This document shows positions 24,851-34,505 of a DNA stretch of 64,000 bases, one piece after another (within the stretch, counting starts at the first letter, position 1; each line of letters opens with the position of its first letter). The notes beneath the pieces were generated by a model, which saw only the letters and a list, made by a program, of their open reading frames with translations, was not told the DNA's origin and made no database searches. Source of the stretch: Siphonodentalium dalli. Taxonomy: Eukaryota > Mollusca > Scaphopoda > Gadilida > Siphonodentaliidae. The DNA is taken from contig CP136068.1 in the NCBI GenBank assembly GCA_032622095.1, positions 50,090,443 through 50,154,442 on the forward strand. The letters run 5' to 3'. The position numbers were made by a program, and so were the translations under genes.

Positions 24851-24989
24851 ATGAATCTTACACCGCGCAGAAACATAGGTACTTTCATCTTTTTGTTTAG
24901 TTTACTAATTAATATAGCTAATGCCGTGGAAGTTCAACCAGGGCCGATGGAACCAGAAACTATTTCTATATTTCACTATCATATTCGTT
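24851..24989 (+). pseudogene. N-terminus of element D with degenerate 2A-like segment
   Basis: The frame begins MNLTPRRN, runs through a hydrophobic stretch (GTFIFLFSLLINIANA), then VEVQPGP, and continues to ISIFHYHIR. Some CR1-like elements in marine invertebrates start with a hydrophobic leader ending in a D-x-E-x-NPGP 2A-like peptide just before the endonuclease words LNIRS. Here the NPGP core is QPGP, expected to be inactive for ribosome skipping if the family rule holds. Identification rests on the position and pattern only. Confidence 0.55.
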
Positions 24990-25832
24990 TTATGGTTTAT
25001 GCCATTATGGCAAAGGAGATGTCAAGGCCTAGTAACTACTTACTGGGTCGACAGCACCACACCGACCCGCCGGACTAGCAGGAAAATACTAGTATGAGGG
25101 ATCGACTGGTAACCGAGAGTGACCCCTCGGCTATCTACAGGTCAACAAAGGATACAGGATAGTATAACGGCCGATTATTCTGTCGTCATATATGAAAATT
25201 TTCACGTGATATGTGTATAAAACAAATGTATGCATACCATGACGGAAAAGGAACATAGCACCAAGATTTATTAGGGATATGGGAATATCTTATTGTTATG
25301 CTGCCCAAATTGTAGTACAGGTACATGTTACCCCGTACATCGTGATATGAAATTTACGAGGCATGATTCGGGAAGTGATTTAGTTGACGCTCTTCATTTT
25401 GCATCAAGTTATGGTATTGTGTTATTAGTAGCTGTGTAGCTTAAAAATTATAATTGTTTATCTCATCCACTAAGCTATAATATTTTATAGTGTATATAGT
25501 AGTCCCTGAGTTCCCGCTAATGAGGCGAGCTGGCTATACTAACATAGGGTGATAACAGTCAATGATATATAGTAGTCAACAATAGGTACAGATATATATA
25601 TGGTTTATTGTTTAAATAAAAGTAAAATTACAGTGATTCTGATCTGTGAATGTCGCTAAGCATTTTGAGAGCGCACAGTGAAATGTTTCAGAGAAAGATT
25701 TACTACGACCAGGCCGAAATATGTCACAATTACAAAGTTTGGTATGCCAGAAAATAACAGTAGGCTACGGTGGTCATCGGAAGCGCCCATGAGTTGTATA
25801 ATGAACGAAATGAGTCCATTATTATATGATAT
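24990..25832. other. Interruption in endonuclease of element D, identity unknown
   Basis: About 840 bp between HIR and the next endonuclease words RNKISKLAEHI. It is AT-rich. No long terminal inverted or direct repeat was found by eye, and no domain. It could be a SINE, a MITE or an unrelated insertion. Confidence 0.4.
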
Positions 25833-26868
25833 GGTTTCGACGAAACAAAATATCAAAGCTTGCTGAGCATATCGAACATTACGATATCGTATGCTTTACA
25901 GAGACGCACCTAAATAAAAATGTGCATAACGACTCCATATTATTTTCCAATTTTCAAGCTCCGTTCAGACTTGATAGAAACGAACACGGAGGAGGTCTGG
26001 CTGTGTATTTTGCATCCAGCCTTGTGTATAAATATTTACCTGAATTTGGTTTTGACGACGAAATTTTGTGGTTTGAAATTGGAACCAGGCAGAAATTTCT
26101 TTTCTGCGTAACTTACAGATCTGATCGTGAATGCTTAGACTCTTACTGGACGAATCTTGACATCTCCATTGCCAAGGCCCTGGCATATAATATGTCATTA
26201 ATCATGGTTGGAGATCTAAATTGCAATATATTATGAGCAAATGGACCCTTGAAAACGTAATTAAAGAACCAACTCGAATAGGTGTGAACTCAGCAACACT
26301 CTTAGATCCGATTATATTAAGTGGTGAGCTTAAAAAAATCATGAGCAAATGGACCCTTGAAAACGTAATTAAAGAATCAACTCGAATAGGTGTAAACTCA
26401 GCAACACTCTTAGATCCGATTATATTAAGTGATAGTCTAGTTTACCTAAACCCGTTCACTATTGATCTAGGTTTACCAGACCATAGAGCAACATCTGTAG
26501 AAATTTCATATCCTAATCCTAGGAAAAAGTCATATCAACGGAATGTGTGGAATTATGCTAGAGCAGATTTTGTTGGCATGAACTTCGAAATTAATGCAAT
26601 CAAATGGTCAGACATTCTCATGAGCACAGGTCACTCCGATATAAATCAGATTGTAGACGTTTTTACTCATACTTTTCTAACAATTGCTCGTAAATATATC
26701 CCATTCCAATCAGTTACTATACGTGAGAATGACAAACCATGGTTTGACAGTTTAATAAGAAAACATATTCGGAACGCGACCACCTCAGAAAGGAAGCGCT
26801 GCGCACAAATTTTCCTAGTGCCTGGGATAAATATAAAGCAACCCGCAATAGAACAAATAATTTGAAAA
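25826..26868 (+). pseudogene. AP-endonuclease-type (EEP) domain of element D
   Basis: The first frame (to 26236) shows EEP features: KISKLAEHIEHYDIVCFTET, HGGGLAVY and MVGDLNCN. The frame then shifts by one. The second frame (26221-26865) carries the domain end, NVIKEPTRIGVNSATLLDPI and GLPDHRA (the usual SDH is PDH), followed by the linker with KPWFDSLIRKHI. A 108-bp direct duplication at 26233-26448 repeats part of the domain. This domain nicks target DNA to prime reverse transcription; here it is disrupted. Confidence 0.85.
26233..26448 (+). repeat. 108-bp direct tandem duplication
   Basis: ATGAGCAAATGGACCCTTG starts at 26233 and again at 26341. The copies differ at a few sites (for example GTGAACTCA against GTAAACTCA). 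The unit is 36 codons and preserves the frame. Confidence 0.95.
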
Positions 26869-27251
26869 AGTCAGCCAAAGATAAATATTTAGCAAGCCTC
26901 GATGAAAACTTGAAAGTAAATGAGCCAAAACAATTCTGGCATGTCACTAAACAATTACTTAATAATTTCTCCAATGACGAGAAAATTCCCCCACTAAACT
27001 TCAACAACAGAATTTTTGAGGACGATCATCAGAAAGTACAGGTCTTAAATTCAATTTTACCGAAATTTGCAGAAAGAACAACCGAAAAAATAGAAGAGAT
27101 CAAAACTACTGAGGAGGACATATCAAAAAATTTGAAAAATTTACACACAAATAAAGCCACGGGCCCCGATGGTATAAGTAACAAAATGTTAAGGGAAACA
27201 CATGGCTCAGTTTGCAAACCACTTAAAATAATTTTCAATTTATCTTTAAAT
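26862..27251 (+). pseudogene. Linker and RT start of element D
   Basis: Continues element D in a new frame. It contains KQFWHVTKQLL, then NLHTNKATGPDGISNKML, the conserved RT block 0/1 of non-LTR elements, then IIFNLSLN, where the next insertion begins. Removing 27252-28378 joins it in frame with the RT block downstream. Confidence 0.85.
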
Positions 27252-28378
27252 CTTTCACTGCCATGCAGCACCACAGACACATCTGCCACTGCCAAGCATA
27301 CTATACATGTACATGTAGCATATTGCTGCTAAATACATATGAATTGGGTATTTATCAATAACTTTTGTATCTGCCGAGCTATTTTCATGAAACTTGGTAT
27401 GCATTTAGGTATTGGTCTGAGGAATCGAAAACACATCACAGTCAACCATTTTTAACTTGACCACAATCACGTGACCACAAACAAGATGGCTGCCACCCCA
27501 AAATATAAGAAAATTTCAGTATTTCTCAATAACTTTTGTATTTGTAGAGATATTTTCATGAAAGTTAACTTAAATTGGCATGTAAGTAGGTATCAGTATT
27601 GGGAATAGAACATATGTTCTAGTCCGCCAGTGTCACATTTCACGTGACCACGATCATGTGACCACAAAACATGATGGCCGCCATCCCGAAATATAAGATA
27701 ATGTAAGTATATTGCTGCTATACATATTGATTGGGTATTTCTCAATAACTTTTGTATCTGTAAAGGTATGTTCGTGGAACTTGGTGCACAGTTAGATATT
27801 GGACTTGCGAATTGAAAACACTTCCCAGTCTGCCAGTGTCATGAGACCGTGACCACATGAGGGTCACGAGACTGTGACCACATGATCAGAAAACAAGATG
27901 GCCGCCACACCGAAATATAAGGAAAATGCATTATTTCTCAATAACGTGTGTATCTGCAGAGATATTTTGACGACATTTGGTATGTAAGTTGGTGTTAGTA
28001 TTGAGAACCGAAAACAAGTTAGTATATTTCTGCTAAATAAATATATAATTGGGTATTTCGCAATAACTTTTGAATGTGCAGAGGTATATTCCTGGTATTG
28101 GTCTCTGTGGAATGGAAAACACTTCCCATACCAGGAGGGTCACGTGACCGCGACCACTTAATCACAAAACAAGATGGCCGACATCCCGAAATATAAAAAA
28201 AATAAACCGGGAGTTTCTCGTTACAATATTGATTACATCACGTACAGTGTTTTCACAGAATAATATAAAGTTACTTCCCCATGGATTGATGTTACGGGAC
28301 GAAGGTGTCGCGATTCGACTCAAGTCGCGATCGGCAGTGTATGGGTAATTCGACTCAAGTCGCGATCGGCAGTGAAAG
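27252..28378. mobile_element. Insertion in RT of element D with 11-bp inverted ends and internal tandem units
   Basis: The ends are CTTTCACTGCC (27252-27262) and its inverse GGCAGTGAAAG (28368-28378). The interior holds about five diverged tandem units of some 190-200 bp. Each has CTCAATAACTTTTGTATCTG, a TGAAACTTGGTATG-like word, ACGTGACCACGA-like words and AAGATGGCCGCC before CCGAAATATAAG. Near the right end a 35-bp unit with ATTCGACTCAAGTCGCGATC occurs twice (28313, 28348). No target duplication was recognised. Confidence 0.65.
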
Positions 28379-28656
28379 TGTTGTTTCCCTACAGCTTGGA
28401 AGAAAGCCGATATGATGCCCCTCTTCAAAAAATGTGATAAGCATGAGCCTTCAAATTATCGTCCGATATCTCTTATAAGTTGTGTCGGCAAGGTACTAGA
28501 GAGATTAGTTTTTAATGAAATTCTAAGCCATTTGAAAACTCACAACCTTTTATATAAGCATCAATATGGATTTATACCTGGTCATAGTACCGAATTTCAA
28601 GTAATTGAAATCATTCATAATATCCACTGTGCAATCGACGAGGGCCAAACGGGTTC
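28379..28656 (+). pseudogene. RT blocks 1-2 of element D
   Basis: Starts AWKKADMMPLFKKCDKHE, then NYRPISLISCVGKVLERL and HQYGFIPGHSTEFQ, standard palm/finger words of non-LTR RTs. The reading leaves homology after CAIDEG, before the catalytic FADD-type block, so the element is 3'-truncated here. Confidence 0.85.
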
Positions 28657-28681
28657 TAGGACGGGCGGTGTGTGATAAAGA

Positions 28682-29068
28682 CACAACGACACGCGTGTTA
28701 ATGGGTTTGTCGACAGGACACTTGTTCCATCTGGGAACGCATCGTTAATATCGTTCCGACAGTCTCTAGCTCATTTTCTTAAAAAACAATAATTCTCCAA
28801 AAAGTTAATTTTTTAGCAGTTTCATGCCACTTTGAAACAGAATAAATAATAAATTAAAAACAAATAGTATGGGATGATTAGATTGCACACGGCTATCAGT
28901 AAAATGCACATGCATGTCATATGAGGACACGGTCAAAGTGCTGTCGATATAATATAGTAACACCGCCATCGCGGAAGGATATTGAGCATGATGGTGCATG
29001 GGCCTCTCGCTCTATCCTTCCGCGCTGACACTCGTGTCGTATCGACAATCCCATTAAAACACTCGTTT
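28682..29068. mobile_element. Probable MITE with 35-40-bp inverted ends
   Basis: GTGTTAATGGGTTTGTCGA at the left and TCGACAATCCCATTAAAACAC at the right are inverted complements with two or three mismatches. An inner hairpin with GCGGAAGGATA and TATCCTTCCGC lies at 28971-29022. No target duplication was resolved. Confidence 0.5.
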
Positions 29069-29177
29069 CTTTCTGTGTATTTATTGGCTAAATTCTATAC
29101 AATATACATGAAATACAACTAAATCGATCTTATGTTTGTATAATCAGTGACGCGTATCTCTATAATAGGTAACAATT

Positions 29178-29258
29178 TCCTTTGGAATATGTTCAGATAA
29201 AAAGTTCAACAAACAGCCATATATAGGCCACTTGTTGAACTTATTATCTGAACATTTC
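29178..29258. repeat. Hairpin, about 80 bp
   Basis: ATGTTCAGATAAAAAGTTCAA at the left and TTGAACTTATTATCTGAACAT at the right, with a loop around ACAGCCATATATAGGCCAC. Confidence 0.85.
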
Positions 29259-29456
29259 CAATAAAAGAATATGAATAGTTGTGCACTTGTATTATCATGG
29301 CATCTGCTAATATTTCCTGAACATCTCTCTCAGTGAAAAATAAATCGTTTCAATACATACTTATATAACAAGGTGCATGCATGCAGGGGCGAATCTACGT
29401 ATATATAGGTAAGAAATTGTTAAACGAAACTCATTATACTTATTACAACAACTTAC

Positions 29457-29633
29457 CTTCTGGTTCTGTTTCCATTACCCAGTACAGATGTATACTGGTT
29501 TAAATCGAAGATAGATTTAGTCGATTGGAATTTCCGCTGCAATTCCGTCAAGAATGACTGATAGGCACAGTTAATCTCCGCCAGGGGCATCGCATACAGG
29601 CCTGTCCGGTCCATGAGAGAGCACGCCCGTCCA
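29457..29633 (-). CDS. Candidate internal exon of unrecognised gene
   Basis: A 177-bp open segment on the minus strand. At its 3' end the sequence is AGAAG followed by gtaagt, a full-strength donor; the in-frame stop lies inside the presumed intron. Upstream a TATGCAG offers an acceptor, with a weak pyrimidine tract. The translated piece includes MDRTGLYAMPLAEINCAY and FDLNQYTSVLG, ordinary in composition, with no family I recognise. It could be part of a host gene spread over this region or a chance open frame. Confidence 0.35.
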
Positions 29634-30603
29634 CTGCATACCTCAAACAATCACATATCAAGCAGATCTGCAATCGAACAGATCCTGAATGATTAGAGTT
29701 CGTTTCAAAATGCAATCAATATGAGTCTGAATGATTGGTGTGTGTTCGATTTGACGCCCACCGTTACGCTGGAGTTTGCTCGGGACGATCAGCGCTCTTG
29801 TCACGTCTCTGGGAGTAACGGGTCGATTAGAGTTCTCAACTGTCTGACCACGATATGACGAGATGATTGGATTCGTGATGAATGAATTGGTCCCGGGAGA
29901 GTGACACTTGAACTTCCTGTCCCGACTGTCACGAGAGTGTTTGTTAGGATCCCGATTAACAATGGATCGCGCCTAGGTCTGCTGAAGCTTTACATGTCAG
30001 GTCTACTCGATTTGACTGTCCGGATAGACTGATTTACAGAAACATCTTGCATTGCAATAGCCACTTATTATCCGCGTCGTTGTAAGACGTAAGAAGTGAA
30101 ATCAGCTTTCCACCCGTAGACACATTTCGCATAATGAACTACTATACATAATTACGAACGTGGTACTACGTCACTAGAATTTGTGTTCTTTCCATCATGC
30201 AGTTGTCTTTTTGCCATATCAGTATCACAACCTCGTGATACTGCCTTGCGGTTGACACATCGATACATGATTGTAAACCTCAAAACCGTGAATGGCTTTA
30301 AATTCGTTGGTATCAATTTTCGTGGTTCAGCCATTTATGACTTTTTCGTGGGTTCGTAAATTCGTTGGTCCGCCGGTAGTAATTGTCACCTCCAAACCCC
30401 CAAACAATCAAGTCCGACTAATAGAAACGCAGACACCTCGGCGATCCGTCGGGAATTGCGCATCAACACTGTATGTGTATAATTAATTAGCATGTCGTGT
30501 GTCCAAGCTATTGTTGACGACTATTGAGAATGTCAACAACGGGATTGTATTACATAAACCTACATAACCTTGGTGAAAGTCACTTTCTTCAAATAACATA
30601 ACC

Positions 30604-30855
30604 AAGCCTTGAATTAGTGTGTCTGTCATTTGCAGAGTGAGGTCCCCAGAGGGTGAATTTAGTGATGCTACCCCGCATAGAGGGCTAGCGTCACCAAATT
30701 CACCCTATGGGAACCTCATTCTGCAAATGTGTAAGCAGAATGAGGTCCCCAGAGGGTGCAATTGGTGATGCCAGCCCGCTATGCGGGGTAGCATCACTAA
30801 ATTCACCCTCTGGGGACCTCATTCTGCAAATGACAAACAGACTATTTCAAGGCTT
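30604..30855. mobile_element. Foldback of two nested palindromes, 252 bp
   Basis: The ends are AAGCCTTGAA and TTCAAGGCTT. Each arm of about 110 bp is itself a palindrome: GAGGTCCCCAGAGGGTG returns as CACCCTMTGGGRACCTC twice. A central GCAGAATGAGG unit joins the two. This is a likely MITE; no target duplication was resolved. Confidence 0.85.
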
Positions 30856-30956
30856 GAACGTAACTCCCTAGGCTTCGAATGTACATCAGGTTAACAGAGT
30901 TATATGTACCTCCCGCATGACATTTTTAAAATGGCGGCAGCGATAGTTTCGAAGAT

Positions 30957-31035
30957 AACATTTTTTCGTGGGATTTTAATTTCGTGGTTATCAACAACCA
31001 CGAAAACCACGAAAATTTGGACCACCACGAATAAA
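30957..31035. repeat. TTCGTGG-type inverted words
   Basis: TTTTCGTGGGATTTTAATTT, then TTCGTGGTTATC facing AACCACGAAAACCACGAAAA. Similar words occur at 30300-30375 (TTTTCGTGGTTCAG, TTTTTCGTGGGTTCG). They look like remnants of a dispersed palindromic repeat. Confidence 0.5.
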
Positions 31036-31139
31036 TGTACTTTTACAGTAAACAAAACCGATCGCATGGCAATAAAAAAAAGCCCATCGACTGAGCAACT
31101 GGTGCAATTGGCAACAACCACAAGGATTGTTTATGTATA

Positions 31140-32125
31140 GGAATCCCACGACGCATACATACCAATCACGCGCAGTTACAATACAATCTCACGACACATA
31201 TATACCAACCACGCGCAGTTACAATACAATCTCACGACACACATATATATATACCAACCATGCGCAGTTACAATACAATCTCACGACACATATATACCAA
31301 CCACACACAGTTACAATACAATCTCACGACACATATATACCAACCACACGCAGTTACAATACAATCTCACGACACATATATACCAACCACGCGCAGTTAC
31401 AATACAATCTCACGACACATATATACCAACCACACGCAGTTACAATACAATCCCACGACACATATATACCAACCACACACAGTTACAATACAATCTCACG
31501 ACACATATATACCAACCACACACAGTTACAATACAATCACACGACACATATATACCAACCACGCGCAGTTACAATACAATCCCACAGCACATATATACCA
31601 ACCACGCGCAGTTACAATACAATTTCACGACACATATGTACAAACAACGCGCAGTTACAATACAATCACACGACACATATATAACAACTACGACACATAT
31701 ATATACAAACTACGACACATATATACCAACCACGCGCAGTTACAATACAATCCCACGACACATATATACCAACCATGTGCAGTTACAATACAATCTCACG
31801 ACACATATAAACCAACCACGCGTAGTTACAATACAATCCAACGACACATATATATCAACCACACGCAGTTACAATACAATCCCACGACACATATATACAA
31901 ACAACGACACATATATACCAACCATGCGCAGTTACAATACAATCCCACGACATATATATATATACAAACTACGACACATATATACCAACCACGCGCAGTT
32001 ACAATACAATCCCACGACATATATATATATACAAACTACGACACATATATACCAACCACGCGCAGTTACAATACAATCTCTAGACACAAATATACAAACC
32101 ACGCGCAGTAACAATACAATATATA
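31140..32125. repeat. Minisatellite, about 43-bp unit
   Basis: About 22 copies of a unit containing GCAGTTACAATACAATC, CACGACACATATATACCAAC and CACGC. Variants change the AT length (ATATATATAT) and the ACACGC/GCGCGC word. Some copies are replaced by a shorter CGACACATATATACAAAC spacer after 31690. Open frames in three phases are a by-product. Confidence 0.95.
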
Positions 32126-32559
32126 CAATGTTTTCTCTAATTTACAAATAATGTTAACAAGTTTTATACACCATGAGGTCGTTATTAACAATATTAGAAT
32201 CATAACAGTGAATAACATAAGGTGACGAACGATTTGACTTCATGAGAAAACAAGTTAAATCCAACAGACGAGTTCACATACATGCAACCAAGAACGAGAT
32301 ATGCATAGTTCCCATAATGCATCAATTCTCACATCGCATAGCTCCCATAATGCTTCAATTCCAGGAAAAAAACATGCGGATTACCGATTTCCATGCACAG
32401 TTACAAAAGACACAGTTCTCTCTAATTTACAGATGAGGTCCCTATTTCCAATATTGGATTTATGCCAGGAAAGATTTAATTTGGGGGACATTCCAGAATA
32501 AACAATGCTGGTTATATAGATTAAGAGTACGTATCACTGGAAGTTTAACTCGTTTCATG

Positions 32560-32840
32560 ATAGATGAGGTCGCTGCAAATCCGAACATTTATATTCCTAT
32601 AAGCGATCGGTTTCTTCATGAAACATACATTATTCGTAGACGAGCGTGAATCGTGCCACAATAGAACCATCTTCCTCGAGCTGGGAAATTCATGGTTATG
32701 GTACCCTAATGGATTATAGAGGAGACTCATCGATCATCGACATTCTTGGCGTGAAGATAGTGCAAGTGTGTTTTCTCAAGAGAGCGACGGCTGAATGTAG
32801 ACCGCGAGCAGCACGTACATGTACGCGCACTGACTGCTAA
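32560..32840 (+). repeat. Direct repeat copy 1, flanking the 6.1-kb foldback
   Basis: Diverged copy of 39740-39965. Shared blocks are AATAGAACCATCTTC, GAAATTCA, CTAATGGATT, GGCGTGAA and CTCRAGRGAGCGA. Identity looks moderate. Origin is unknown; it could be an old segmental duplication. Confidence 0.6.
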
Positions 32841-33270
32841 CTGTCCACACACAAACACAAAAAACAAAAAAAACCCACAAGAATCTGGGTATGTACCAGA
32901 TCGATGTATGAAATGCCAACCAAGACTAATCTGGTTTTGAGTTATATGTTTGACATTTCTTAGGAAACGTGCAACGGAAGCCAATGATTTCTAATATTTA
33001 AAAGTGTTTGTGAAACTTTTACCAAGTTCATGCCCAATAACATGCTCAATCCTTACCAAATTTCTCATTAACTCAGTACAATGTCCACCAGAAGCACAGG
33101 TCCCCAGAACAGAAATTGACCCTACCCACACAGATACGTAATCCTATTAAGTATCATTGGGGATGGGGTCAAGTTTTGTTCTGGGGACATGTGGCCAGAA
33201 GCGGGGTCGAATCTGGCAGATTCGATTGCACCGTGATGTAAAATTACGACAACTTGATGTATAGATACTA

Positions 33271-33480
33271 TAATGCCTTAAATAATAGGCTCCTTAACCA
33301 CAGCAGAATTATGGGCATTTTTTTCAGGATTTATTCGGAAATATGGCTTGTTGCCATTCATCGGAAAGCTTTTAGTGAGAGCCTTCCGATGAATGGCAAC
33401 AAGCAATATTTCCGACTAAATCCCTGAAAAATTACCCATAATTCTGCTATGGTTAAGGAGTCGATTACTTAGGGCATTAC
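33271..33480. mobile_element. Foldback MITE, 210 bp
   Basis: TAATGCCTTAAATAATAGGC on the left against a right end whose inverse reads GTAATGCCCTAAGTAATCG. Arms of about 100 bp match through CAGCAGAATTATGGG and TTGCCATTCATCGGAA around a central loop AGTGAG. The flank GTAGCGTCCTTCACAAAAAT also occurs inverted at 22926-22950. Confidence 0.85.
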
Positions 33481-34505
33481 TGTATATTACGTAGCGTCCT
33501 TCACAAAAATGATAGTAGTCTAGGCTGTGCTGGGGGGTGATCGTCGCACATCGGGGGAATTTATGCGACCATCATTTTCTTATGGGAAAATTACTCTAGT
33601 TTTCGAATTTAGAGGGCGCCGAGCCGAGATATGTGACAAAATATAACTTTTCACTATGTTTCATAGGGTACCCTACCTAAAAAATGACATATTTTCAGAG
33701 GTTAACAGGCATTAGCCAACTGCTTAACAGGGCATCAACATCGGAAAGATTGTAAACATGTTTGCAATTTATGGAACGAATATAGACACTTAATCAGATT
33801 CAACATCGTATTCATGCTTTCGTTCGGATTTCGTGACGTCATGGTAAAATATGTAACGTGACGCGTCAAACATCCATGGCGATTCAGACAAAGTGTTGTG
33901 CGTTAACTCTGTGCAAAGATAGCCTATCTGTCGAATTCTTCCAGTTATATATTTTTGGAAATTGAAGGGTACCCCCTATATAATAATGTTCCTACTTACA
34001 TTATATCTCTCCAAGTATTGACATAATAGACAAAAACTTAACCCTCCCCCAAATTTCACAAATAACCACATATATGTGTCCATGCAGTTTGTGTCCACCA
34101 AATAAATTGACAATGCACAGTTTACCTTGTCATATTGTGTAGAATCGTACGGTGACACTGATAATGTAAAACATCGTTCAAATTCTAGATTAGGAAGGTA
34201 ATAAAATCCAAGATGGCGTCCAAGATGGCCGCCAATTTTTATATTGACACTCTATACACCAGATGTATGGTAACCGGACTAGATCATCGCGAGTGCTTTA
34301 TGTAATATGGCCTTGTCTTGGATGGAGTGTGTATCTTAATACGTGTAAGGCAATTGGCGACGTAAAACCGATGATGAAGACCAAAATGGCCGCCAAAATA
34401 AACATAACTGTTCCGATAAAACGACCAACTTCTGAGTTGCAATAAAATCACATGGTATGACTGTTGTAGCTTTTTTGTTCGTACATATATGTCATTGTGT
34501 CCAAC

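Larger units (their letters stand above)
24780..28656 (+). mobile_element. CR1-like non-LTR retrotransposon D, 3'-truncated, interrupted twice
   Basis: In order: a 5' leader, an N-terminal hydrophobic segment with a 2A-like end (24851-24950), the first words of an endonuclease (HYHIR), an 840-bp interruption, the rest of the endonuclease (25826-26500), a linker, the RT start (27100-27251), a 1.1-kb interruption, then RT blocks 1-2 (28379-28656). Sequence similarity stops near 28650, before the RT catalytic aspartates. CR1-like is inferred from the domain order and the 2A-like start. Confidence 0.75.

Noticed and set aside
24990-25832. LTR or tRNA-derived SINE in the first interruption of element D
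   Set aside because: No direct terminal repeats, no A/B boxes and no clear target duplication could be seen, so no class is claimed.
31127-32151. Threonine/tyrosine-rich open frames of up to 283 residues
   Set aside because: They follow the 43-bp minisatellite through all three phases; no start context, no domain.
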